A stretch of 19,627 bases of DNA from positions 1-19,627 of the forward strand of contig NZ_JOHS01000082.1 of NCBI RefSeq assembly GCF_000725625.1, given 5' to 3'. The DNA is from Streptomyces sp. NRRL F-6676 (GTDB taxonomy: Bacteria > Actinomycetota > Actinomycetes > Streptomycetales > Streptomycetaceae). The notes beneath the pieces are model-generated. The model was not told the origin of the DNA and did not search any database. It saw only the letters and a program-made list of their open reading frames with translations. A program made the position numbers and the translations under genes. Positions 8,466 to 14,436 of the stretch are shown here, one piece after another; position 1 is the first letter of the stretch; each line of letters begins with the position of its first letter.

Positions 8466-8624
8466 TCACCTCTTGTCCGCCGTGACCGGTACCGCGCTGC
8501 GGAGCCGGGCACACCGTGGGCACCGGACGAGCCGGCCGGGCCCGAGCCGCTCCGCCTGCTGCATCGGGAACGAAACGGTGGTGAACACGTGCCCTTCGGC
8601 ACAGCGGACGACGGTGCGCTCCAT
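8466..8624 (-). CDS. Small zinc-ribbon protein (52 aa)
   Basis: A 52-residue protein starting at ATG 8624 and reading MERTVVRC. It holds a CAEGH knuckle near the start and a CPRC knuckle near the end, 20-odd residues apart, which together could bind one zinc ion. I recognise this as the type of small conserved protein common in Streptomyces, but know no function for it. The frame stays open further upstream (to 8834), but that extension has no motif and an Arg-rich, unstructured composition. A purine-rich GGGAAGGGA lies upstream at somewhat long spacing. It is convergent with the Yip1-like gene across the terminator. Confidence 0.6.
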   Translation of the reverse strand: MERTVVRCAEGHVFTTVSFPMQQAERLGPGRLVRCPRCARLRSAVPVTADKR

Positions 8625-8956
8625 CAAGTCGTGCGATCCCTTCCCCAAAGCTGCCCTGCCTGACGACAAAAGGCACGTTACGGCATCAAAGAGACGCCCT
8701 CGCAGGCGGCACCCCGGCCCCGTGCGGAACGTCCGAACCGGCTCCACCGTACGCCCCAACTCCCGGGTGCACAGCCCCGTCAGGGGGGTGCGGCGCGGCG
8801 CGCGGGGGACGGTTCGCACACGTGCTCCGAGCACGTCACCGGCCGGGCCGCGGGGCAGGTCACGGGCCGGGTGGGTGGCTCGGCGGCGCCCGGTGGGCCA
8901 GTACCCTGGGGCCCCGAAAGGTCACCGGGACGACGAGCGGGAAGAAGGGCAACTCC
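8625..8956. other. Gene-free divergent region between the zinc-ribbon gene and the thymidylate synthase
   Basis: About 330 bases without a convincing gene. It must hold the promoters of two divergent units. The only promoter-like element I see is TACCCT at 8902-8907 within the partial dyad CCAGTACCCTGG, about 50 nt before the synthase start, with no clear -35 box. The rest is GC-rich with no obvious RNA fold or repeat. Confidence 0.4.
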
Positions 8957-9853
8957 GTGGAATACGGTGCGTATGCGGACCGTGCGCCTGACGCGCAGTA
9001 CCGCAGGATTCTGGGCGCCCTCCTGGAGGACGGCATCCCGGTGCCGACCCGGCAGGGGCCCGACGCGCTGACCCTCATGCAGCAGACGATGAGCTTCGAC
9101 CTGGCGAACGGTTTCCCCGTCATCACGGAGCGGAGCCTCGCCCGTTTCTGGCGCAAGCCCATCGGCGAACTCTGCGCGTTCATCAACGGCGCCCGCACCC
9201 TGGACGCGCTCGCCGAGTTCGGCTGCGACTGGTGGGGGCCGTGGGCGAGCGAGGGCAAGACGTCACGCCGGGGGCTGCCGCCGGGCGACCTGGGACCGGG
9301 ATCGTACGGCGGGGCGTTCCACGACTTCCCCACCGCCGAGGGCCCCGGCTTCGACCAGTTCAAGCACCTCGTCGAGCAGTTGAGGGAACTCCCGAACGAC
9401 CGCACCCATTTCGTCAGCCCCTGGATCCCCCAGTACCAGATCCGCGGTGCGGGAAAGACCCCGAAGACCACGATCTCCCCCTGCCACGGCTGGGTCCACG
9501 TCCGCGTGCTCGGCGGGAAACTGCATCTGCACATGTTCCAGCGCTCCGGCGACGTACCGGTCGGCGTGCCGTCGAACATGATCCAGTACGCGGCCCTGCT
9601 GCTGATGCTCGAACACCTCACCGGAATCCCGGCCGCCTGGTACTACCACACCATCTCGGACGCGCACGTCTACGCGGACCAGGTGGACCGCGTGAAGGTC
9701 ATGCTCGACCGCGAGCCGCGCCGGCTGCCGACGGTCACGCTGAACGAGGACGGGCGCCGGGTGACGGACATCCACGCGTTCCGCCCCGAGCACTTCGACC
9801 TCGCGGACTACGACCCGCACCCCGCCATCGGCTCCATCCCGGTGGCGACATGA
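8957..9853 (+). CDS. ThyA-type thymidylate synthase, divergent
   Basis: A 298-residue protein of the folate-dependent thymidylate synthase fold, which methylates dUMP to dTMP and turns methylene-tetrahydrofolate into dihydrofolate. Aligned by eye to E. coli ThyA, the nucleophile is C176 (SPCHGW), the phosphate and base contacts are R196, D199 and N207 (RSGDVPVGVPSN), and H237 and Y239 (SDAHVY) match H207/Y209. It ends YDPHPAIGSIPVAT like the family. N207 is the residue that selects uracil over cytosine, so dUMP rather than dCMP is the likely substrate. Unusual points: the Arg-Arg pair (E. coli 126/127) reads R149-T150, the conserved QWR is replaced by AFH, and there are short insertions before C176. 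GTG 8957 has AAGGG at 8945-8949. Its TGA overlaps the ATG of the DHFR gene (ATGA), indicating coupled translation. Streptomyces normally rely on ThyX, so this is an extra synthase. Confidence 0.85.
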   Translation: MEYGAYADRAPDAQYRRILGALLEDGIPVPTRQGPDALTLMQQTMSFDLANGFPVITERSLARFWRKPIGELCAFINGARTLDALAEFGCDWWGPWASEGKTSRRGLPPGDLGPGSYGGAFHDFPTAEGPGFDQFKHLVEQLRELPNDRTHFVSPWIPQYQIRGAGKTPKTTISPCHGWVHVRVLGGKLHLHMFQRSGDVPVGVPSNMIQYAALLLMLEHLTGIPAAWYYHTISDAHVYADQVDRVKVMLDREPRRLPTVTLNEDGRRVTDIHAFRPEHFDLADYDPHPAIGSIPVAT

Positions 9854-10374
9854 TCACCTCGCTGATCGTCGCCGCCGCCGAGAACGACGTCATCGGCCGC
9901 GACGGGGACCTGCCCTGGCACATCCCGGGGGATCTGCGGCACTTCAAGGAGCTCACGCGGGGCCATGCGGTGGTGCTCGGCCGGCTGACCCACGAGTCCA
10001 TCGTCGCCCGCCTCGGCCGGCCGCTGCCGCGCCGGACGAACGTGGTGGTGAGCGGGTCGGCGCGGCCTGTTCCCGAGGTGGAGAACGTGCGCTGGGAGCG
10101 CTCGGTGGCCGACGCGCTGGCCACCGCCGGGGCGCTGGAGCGGGCGGCCGGCACGGACGAGGTCTGCGTGATCGGCGGGGCCTCCGTCTACCGGCAGGCG
10201 CTGCCGTCCGTCGACCGTATCCACCTCACGCGGGTGCACCTGCGGGTGGACGGCGACACCCGGATGCCCGAGGGCTGGCTGGACGGCTTCGCGGAGGTCT
10301 CCCGCGTCGACGTACCGGGCAGCGGCGAGGTGCCGCCGCACTCGTTCCTGCGCCTCGAAAGGGTGCCGGAGTGA
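9850..10374 (+). CDS. Dihydrofolate reductase (FolA type)
   Basis: A 174-residue protein of typical DHFR length. It shows the N-terminal ENDVIGRDGDLPWHIPGDL signature, with W23 and catalytic acid D28, then GRLTHES and PLPRRTN for NADPH and folate contacts, and the VIGGASVYRQAL motif with LTRV after it. It reduces dihydrofolate to tetrahydrofolate with NADPH. The gene starts within the stop codon of the thymidylate synthase (ATG 9850-9852, TGA 9851-9853), and its own TGA overlaps the GTG of the next gene, so all three are one coupled operon. The pairing makes sense because a ThyA-type synthase produces dihydrofolate that must be recycled. The family call is firm. Confidence 0.9.
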   Translation: MITSLIVAAAENDVIGRDGDLPWHIPGDLRHFKELTRGHAVVLGRLTHESIVARLGRPLPRRTNVVVSGSARPVPEVENVRWERSVADALATAGALERAAGTDEVCVIGGASVYRQALPSVDRIHLTRVHLRVDGDTRMPEGWLDGFAEVSRVDVPGSGEVPPHSFLRLERVPE

Positions 10375-10835
10375 GCCTCTACTACTTCGGCAACTGCCGT
10401 ACGGAGGAGCAGCGGGCGGAGATGGAACGGCTCGACGGGGCGGGCGTCTGCCTGTTCTGCCCCGACGTGCTGCGCGCGCACGAGAAGCAGCAGGTGCTGT
10501 GGGAGACCGCGCACTGGATGGTCACGCCCAACGAGTTCCCGTATGCCGGGACCCGGCTGCATCTGCTGCTCATCCCCAAGGAGCACGCGCCCGACCTGCT
10601 CGACCTCTCCCCCGCGTCCCGCGCGGACTTCTGGGAGGTCCTCGCCTCGGTGCGGGACGAGTACGGACTGAGCCACTACGGCCTCGGCGCCCGCAACGGC
10701 GACTGCCGGTACACCGGCGGGACCATCCGGCATCTGCATGTGCATGTGCTGGTGGGGACGGGGGAGGAGAGCGAGTCGGACGAAGCCGAGTTCGTTCCCG
10801 TCCGGATGAAGTTCAGTTCGACGCCGAACCGGTAG
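10371..10835 (+). CDS. HIT-family nucleotide hydrolase/transferase
   Basis: A 154-residue protein with the histidine triad HLHVHV at H121/H123/H125, preceded by TIR in place of the more usual SVP, and an N-terminal CLFC (C27/C30) that could bind zinc as in some HIT proteins. HIT enzymes split nucleoside monophosphates from conjugates such as ApnA, AMP-lysine or NMP-sugars through a nucleotidyl-His intermediate. Its GTG overlaps the DHFR stop codon (GTGA). The C-terminus overlaps the convergent deaminase gene by 23 nt. The substrate cannot be read from the sequence. The neighbouring nucleotidyltransferase suggests a nucleotide conjugate, but that is inference. Confidence 0.85.
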   Translation: MSLYYFGNCRTEEQRAEMERLDGAGVCLFCPDVLRAHEKQQVLWETAHWMVTPNEFPYAGTRLHLLLIPKEHAPDLLDLSPASRADFWEVLASVRDEYGLSHYGLGARNGDCRYTGGTIRHLHVHVLVGTGEESESDEAEFVPVRMKFSSTPNR

Positions 10836-11736
10836 GCCCGTCGGCGATCGCGCCGGCGTCGCCGATCGCGCCGGTCGTGCCGGCGTCGCCGGTCATGTCG
10901 ACCCACACCAGCTCGACGCCCCCCGCCCGCAGGATCTCCTCGCCGTCCAGCATCGAGTACGGCCCGGCGAAGTAGCACGCGCGGAACCCCGCCTCGACGA
11001 CGAGCCGCGCACACCCCGGGCAGGGGAACGTACTGACATAGAGGTCCGCGCCGGCCAGGCTCGTCCCCTCGCCCGCGGCACCGGCCACCAGCGACGCCTC
11101 GGCGTGGATGGCGGTGGACAGGTCCGGCCGTACGCCCCGGCTGAAGTCGTTGCGCGGGTCGCCGTCGATGTAGGGCGTGTACTCGGTGGGGTGGTGGTGG
11201 TTGTGGGCGACGCGGAGCACCTCTCCGTCACGTGCCGCGACCGCGCCGACCTGCCGCCACCAGTCCGAGCTGCGCCCGGCCTCCCGCTGCGCCGCGGTCA
11301 TGAACCGCCGGTCGAGCTTGGCGCGCGAGATCCGCTCGTCGAAGCGGGCGGGCTTGCCCGCGCGGCTCCACTCGCGGTCCCAGCGCAGGAACGTCGACTC
11401 GAAGCGGAGCTCGGCCTTGTCCGGGAAGTCCGGGCGGGCGGCGAGCAGGTGCATGATCTCCTCGTCGGGCAGGACGACGAGAGCGGCGCGGACGGCGCCG
11501 GCGGCGAGGTCGGCCGGTTCGAGGACCCGTACCTCGGTCCCCGGCACGATGAGCCGGGCGTGCCGCGCGGCCCGCTCGGGGGCGAGGCCGCGGATGTCCT
11601 TGGCGAGCTTGGGGAAGACCTCGGCGAAGCCGCGGCCGAGCAGCAGGATCTCGTCGGAGTCGGCGTGCCGGGTGAGGAAGTCCTCGTAACCGGCGTGCAC
11701 GACGGGCAGGTAGAGGATCGTCTGCTTCGTCGTCAT
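10813..11736 (-). CDS. dCMP-deaminase-like protein with an extra N-terminal domain
   Basis: A 307-residue protein. The C-terminal half has the zinc-dependent cytidine/deoxycytidylate deaminase signature: HAE at 211-213 and PCPGC at 238-242. The family deaminates cytosine nucleotides, for example dCMP to dUMP, the substrate of the thymidylate synthase next door. Residues 1-150 are an additional region starting with a hydrophobic strand (TILYLPVVHAGYEDFL) and alternating strands and helices, Rossmann-like, that I cannot assign. The C-terminal tail past residue 281 is a Gly/Asp/Ala/Thr repeat (GDAGTTGAIGDAG) and may be dispensable. ATG 11736 is used; GTG 11748 is in frame and neither has a clear Shine-Dalgarno. 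The frame is the same as that of the upstream nucleotidyltransferase, from which only a TGA and 25 codons separate this start. Deaminase family likely, exact substrate unknown. Confidence 0.78.
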   Translation of the reverse strand: MTTKQTILYLPVVHAGYEDFLTRHADSDEILLLGRGFAEVFPKLAKDIRGLAPERAARHARLIVPGTEVRVLEPADLAAGAVRAALVVLPDEEIMHLLAARPDFPDKAELRFESTFLRWDREWSRAGKPARFDERISRAKLDRRFMTAAQREAGRSSDWWRQVGAVAARDGEVLRVAHNHHHPTEYTPYIDGDPRNDFSRGVRPDLSTAIHAEASLVAGAAGEGTSLAGADLYVSTFPCPGCARLVVEAGFRACYFAGPYSMLDGEEILRAGGVELVWVDMTGDAGTTGAIGDAGAIADGPTGSASN

Positions 11737-11811
11737 CGCTGCCGTCACCGCTGTCGTCGTCGTTGCTGCCGTGTTGCTGCCGTCGTCGCTGTCGTCACCG
11801 CTGTCGTGCGC

Positions 11812-12477
11812 TCAGTCTTTCCGGGCGGGGTCCACGGGTGCCGCAGGGCCGTCGCCCGGTTCCGGGGAGCCGTCGGCCCGGTCGGCGGGGCCGGTGCCGC
11901 GTTCGGTGAGGCCGAGCTGGATGCGGCGCAGCCGGGCGGAGGTGCTGACGGTCGCCATGCGCTCCAGCACCTCGACGCGGCCGCAGTACTTCGCCTCGAG
12001 CTCGGCGATCTCCTCGGCGTCGTAGGTGTCGGCCGTAGCGACGAGCACGTCGGGCCGGACGGCCTCGATCAGGCTCCAGCGGGGGTGGTCGACCTGCTTG
12101 AGGGTGACGAGGCCGACGCCGCGCTGGTGCGTCACCATCCGCAGCCGCTCCATCTCGGGGACGGCGGGCCGGTTGGGCCCCTTGCGCTGCCGGATCTTCT
12201 CGTCGCTGTCGAGGCCGACGATGAGGAAGTCGCCGAATTTCCGGGCGGCCTCCAGATACATGGAATGCCCCTCGTGGATGATGTCGAACGACCCGCTGGT
12301 CAGAACCACCCGCATCCCGAGTACGCGCAAGGCGTCGACGATCTCGGTGATCCGCCCGTAATCAGCCACGTAGCGCAGGTCGAAATTGGACTCGTCCGCA
12401 AACAGATAGTTGCCGAACATGGCATCCTCGCGCGTGAATCCATGGGCCCGCCGGGCGTTCTCGAACCTGCTCGTCAT
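11812..12477 (-). CDS. RfaE/HldE-like nucleotidyltransferase
   Basis: A 221-residue member of the cytidylyltransferase-like superfamily. It has SGSFDIIHEGH with the HxGH motif at H68-H71, then LIVGLDSDEKIRQRKG, RPAVPEMERLRMV and a C-terminal STSARLRRIQ, the same order as in the adenylyltransferase domain of HldE and in glycerol-3-phosphate cytidylyltransferases. Such enzymes transfer AMP or CMP from NTP to a phosphorylated acceptor. The last 30 residues are an Asp/Pro/Gly-rich tail. ATG 12477 is chosen, but ATG 12420 (MFGNYLF) has a better ribosome site (GAGG five bases upstream) and may be the true start; a GTG at 12531 is also in frame. It probably forms an operon with the deaminase downstream. 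The acceptor is unknown. Confidence 0.78.
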   Translation of the reverse strand: MTSRFENARRAHGFTREDAMFGNYLFADESNFDLRYVADYGRITEIVDALRVLGMRVVLTSGSFDIIHEGHSMYLEAARKFGDFLIVGLDSDEKIRQRKGPNRPAVPEMERLRMVTHQRGVGLVTLKQVDHPRWSLIEAVRPDVLVATADTYDAEEIAELEAKYCGRVEVLERMATVSTSARLRRIQLGLTERGTGPADRADGSPEPGDGPAAPVDPARKD

Positions 12478-12535
12478 GCTCCGATGGTAGCCGCGGCACG
12501 CACCCGCCCCGCGCCCCCGTGATCCCTTCACGGCG

Positions 12536-12667
12536 ACACGGCCGGTCGCGTGGGGTCACACAACCGGTCGCGTACGGCCATACGACCGGACACGTACGGT
12601 CATACGGTCGGTCGCGTACGGCCATGCAGTCGGACGCGTACGGTCACACGGCCGGTCCCGTGAGGAA
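12536..12667. repeat. Six tandem 22-bp repeats
   Basis: Six consecutive 22-bp units start at 12536, 12558, 12580, 12602, 12624 and 12646 with no spacers. Units begin AYACG or similar and contain CCGGTCGCGTACGG in the best copies (units 2 and 4 best preserved; outer units 1 and 6 most diverged). The array fills the gap between the nucleotidyltransferase start and the DUF3152 stop, and its last unit and a half encode the final residues of the DUF3152 protein. Confidence 0.85.
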
Positions 12668-13531
12668 CTGACCGTTCTCGTCGTAGGGCCAGGCGTTGGC
12701 GACGCACCCGTGCAGTCCCTTGATCTGCTGCATCATCACGGGGGCCGGCCGCCCGGCACCCGGACACGTGACGTGCCCGTGCCCGAGGAAGTGGCCCATC
12801 TCGTGGTTGATGATCAGCGCCCGGTAGTCGTGGATCGGCCCGGTGAAGGTGGGCGAGCCCTTGACCCAGCGCTTGAGGTTCACGACCACCCCGCCGGGGA
12901 CCTCGCAGTTGTACTCGCCGCCGGTGTCCTGGTGGATGCCCGCCCAGCAGAGGCTGTCCGCCGTCTTCGGCGTCGCGATCTTCACGGTGAGGTCGTGCGG
13001 CGCGCCCGCGCCCACCAGCTGGAACGCGTTGCGCGGGTCGTGGGTCCAGCCCCGCGGGGCGCCGAGTATCCCGGCGATCTCCTTCGCGGCGGCGGACGGC
13101 GAGATGTCGAGGCCCGTCTCGACCTGCACGACGTAGCGCAGTCGGCGGGACCCCTTGCCCACCGTCTCGCCACTGGCCTGCGCGGTGACGAACTCGCCGC
13201 TGCCCTGGAGCGGAACCTCGATCTTGGTCCGGCTCGGGCTGGGACTGGAGGAGGGGGAGGAGGCGGGGCTGGAGTGGGCGCTCTTGGCGGGCGCGGAGGT
13301 GACGCCCTTCGCCCGCGGCTTCGGCGCACCGCTCGACGCGTCGCTGCGGCCGTCCCCCACGAAGTGCACCGCCAGGAGGAGCACGCCGACGGCCGCGGCC
13401 ATGCCGAGCAGTAGCCGCGGGCCCCGGCGCCGTGGCCGTTTTCGCCGACGCCCGGACCGCGGGCCGGCTCGGTGCAGGCCCGCGGTGCTGTCACTGGGAA
13501 ATACGGATCGCCCTTGTCGTGCCGCATGCAT
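12644..13531 (-). CDS. Membrane-anchored zinc metalloprotease-like protein (DUF3152)
   Basis: A 295-residue protein. A basic N-terminus is followed by one membrane helix (about 38-58), a Ser/Pro/Ala-rich linker (65-102) and an extracytoplasmic domain. HEMGHFLGHGH at 243-253 is a complete HExxHxxGxxH zincin motif with a third His ligand, and VMM at 265-267 is a plausible Met-turn. Four Cys (195, 209, 256, 276) could form two disulfides outside the cell. Order and length match the actinobacterial DUF3152 family as I recall it; substrates are not known to me. ATG 13531 is preferred to TTG 13540; neither has a clear Shine-Dalgarno. The gene is divergent from the response regulator, and its 3' end runs into a 22-bp tandem repeat. 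Confidence 0.82.
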   Translation of the reverse strand: MHAARQGRSVFPSDSTAGLHRAGPRSGRRRKRPRRRGPRLLLGMAAAVGVLLLAVHFVGDGRSDASSGAPKPRAKGVTSAPAKSAHSSPASSPSSSPSPSRTKIEVPLQGSGEFVTAQASGETVGKGSRRLRYVVQVETGLDISPSAAAKEIAGILGAPRGWTHDPRNAFQLVGAGAPHDLTVKIATPKTADSLCWAGIHQDTGGEYNCEVPGGVVVNLKRWVKGSPTFTGPIHDYRALIINHEMGHFLGHGHVTCPGAGRPAPVMMQQIKGLHGCVANAWPYDENGQFLTGPAV

Positions 13532-13633
13532 GAGAGCCAAAACTCACGACTCGATGTAATGAGCATGAGCTCAGATGGTCACGAAAGCGCAACAACGCAT
13601 GGTTCTTTGGTGGGAGTCCGACCATTGCCGATC

Positions 13634-13699
13634 GTTGCGTAACAGCGGCCGAGCGGTTGGGTAACAGTACCCGAGCGGTTGCGTAACAGCACCCCCCGG
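13634..13699. promoter_or_regulatory. Three 22-bp-spaced direct repeats, candidate response-regulator operator
   Basis: GTTGCGTAACAG at 13634, GTTGGGTAACAG at 13656 and GTTGCGTAACAG at 13678 are spaced exactly 22 bp (two helical turns), and units 1 and 2 also share CGAGCG before the next repeat. They lie between the divergent DUF3152 and response-regulator genes, 50-115 bp before the latter. AfsQ1, the Streptomyces regulator most like this one, is known to bind paired GTnAC half-sites; here GTAAC recurs at twice the usual 11-bp step. Autoregulation is inferred. Confidence 0.6.
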
Positions 13700-13737
13700 G
13701 CGACTTTTCCCCGGGCGGTCGTATCGTCCGATCTGCC

Positions 13738-13743
13738 TACACT
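13738..13743 (+). promoter_or_regulatory. Probable -10 box of a leaderless transcript for the response regulator
   Basis: TACACT ends 6 nt before ATG 13750, so transcription would start at or next to the A of the start codon. No Shine-Dalgarno sequence is present, which supports a leaderless mRNA. There is no -35 consensus, consistent with activation from the upstream repeats. Confidence 0.5.
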
Positions 13744-13749
13744 GCCGCA

Positions 13750-14436
13750 ATGCCACGGGTTCTGATCGTCGAAGACGACCACGACGTCCGCACCGCCCTG
13801 CGACTGGGCCTGCGGCACCAGGGGCACGAGGTCCTCGCCGTGGGCACGGGCGAGGAGGGGCTGGCACAGCTGCCCGCCTTCCGGGCGGATGTCGTCGTCC
13901 TCGATCTCATGCTGCCCGGCGTCTCCGGCCTCGACGTCTGCCGCCGGATCAGGGAGCGCGGCCAGGTGCCGATCATCATCGTGACGGCCCGGGGGGACGA
14001 CATCGACGTGGTGGTGGGCCTGGAGGCGGGCGCCGACGACTACGTGGTCAAGCCCGTACGGGCCCGTGTGCTCGACGCCCGGATACGGGCCGTACTGCGC
14101 CGGCAGGACGCGTCGGTGCCGGACGGGACCCGGCCCCGGAACCGGACGTACGGCGACCTGACGATCGACCCGGCCGGGCTCGTGGTGACCCACCGCGGCG
14201 AGACCGTCGCCCTCGCCCCCTCCGAACTGCGGCTCCTGCTGACCCTGTCGGCCGCGCCCGGCCGGGTCTTCAGCCGGCAGCAACTGCTGGAAGCGGTCTG
14301 GGAACACGGCTACCACGGCGACATACGGCTCGTGGACGCCTGCGTGAAGCGACTGCGCACCAAGCTCGGCGAGGGGCGCGATCCCCGCTACGTGCGGACC
14401 GTACACGGGTTCGGTTACCGCTTCACGGCGCCGTGA
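13750..14436 (+). CDS. OmpR-family response regulator, AfsQ1-like
   Basis: A 228-residue response regulator. The receiver domain (1-120) has the acidic pair at 9-10, phospho-acceptor D52 (VLDLMLPG), T79 and K101 (YVVKP). The C-terminal winged helix (about 135-226) has SRQQLLEAVW and RLVDACVKRLRTKL, then the YVRTVHGFGYRF hairpin. Residues 84-118, including DDIDVVVGLEAGADDYVVKP, resemble Streptomyces AfsQ1 closely. Without comparison I cannot say whether it is the orthologue or a paralogue, so I give no symbol. It is the first gene of a three-gene operon: its TGA overlaps the GTG of the sensor kinase. Upstream are three direct repeats that it may bind itself. Confidence 0.93.
   Translation: MPRVLIVEDDHDVRTALRLGLRHQGHEVLAVGTGEEGLAQLPAFRADVVVLDLMLPGVSGLDVCRRIRERGQVPIIIVTARGDDIDVVVGLEAGADDYVVKPVRARVLDARIRAVLRRQDASVPDGTRPRNRTYGDLTIDPAGLVVTHRGETVALAPSELRLLLTLSAAPGRVFSRQQLLEAVWEHGYHGDIRLVDACVKRLRTKLGEGRDPRYVRTVHGFGYRFTAP

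Noticed and set aside
8625..8834. N-terminal extension of the zinc-ribbon gene
   Set aside because: No motif or structure in the extension; the zinc knuckles and ATG 8624 define a compact protein.
11104..12522. Plus-strand 472-codon frame opposite the deaminase and nucleotidyltransferase
   Set aside because: Low-complexity Val/Gly/Asp antisense; the minus strand carries the HAE/PCxxC and HxGH motifs.
12362..12625. Minus-strand frame MAVRDRPYDRT over the 22-bp repeats
   Set aside because: It is the translation of the repeat itself, running out of frame into the nucleotidyltransferase gene.
12536..12667. CRISPR array
   Set aside because: The units are contiguous without unique spacers and there are no cas genes nearby, so it is a tandem repeat.
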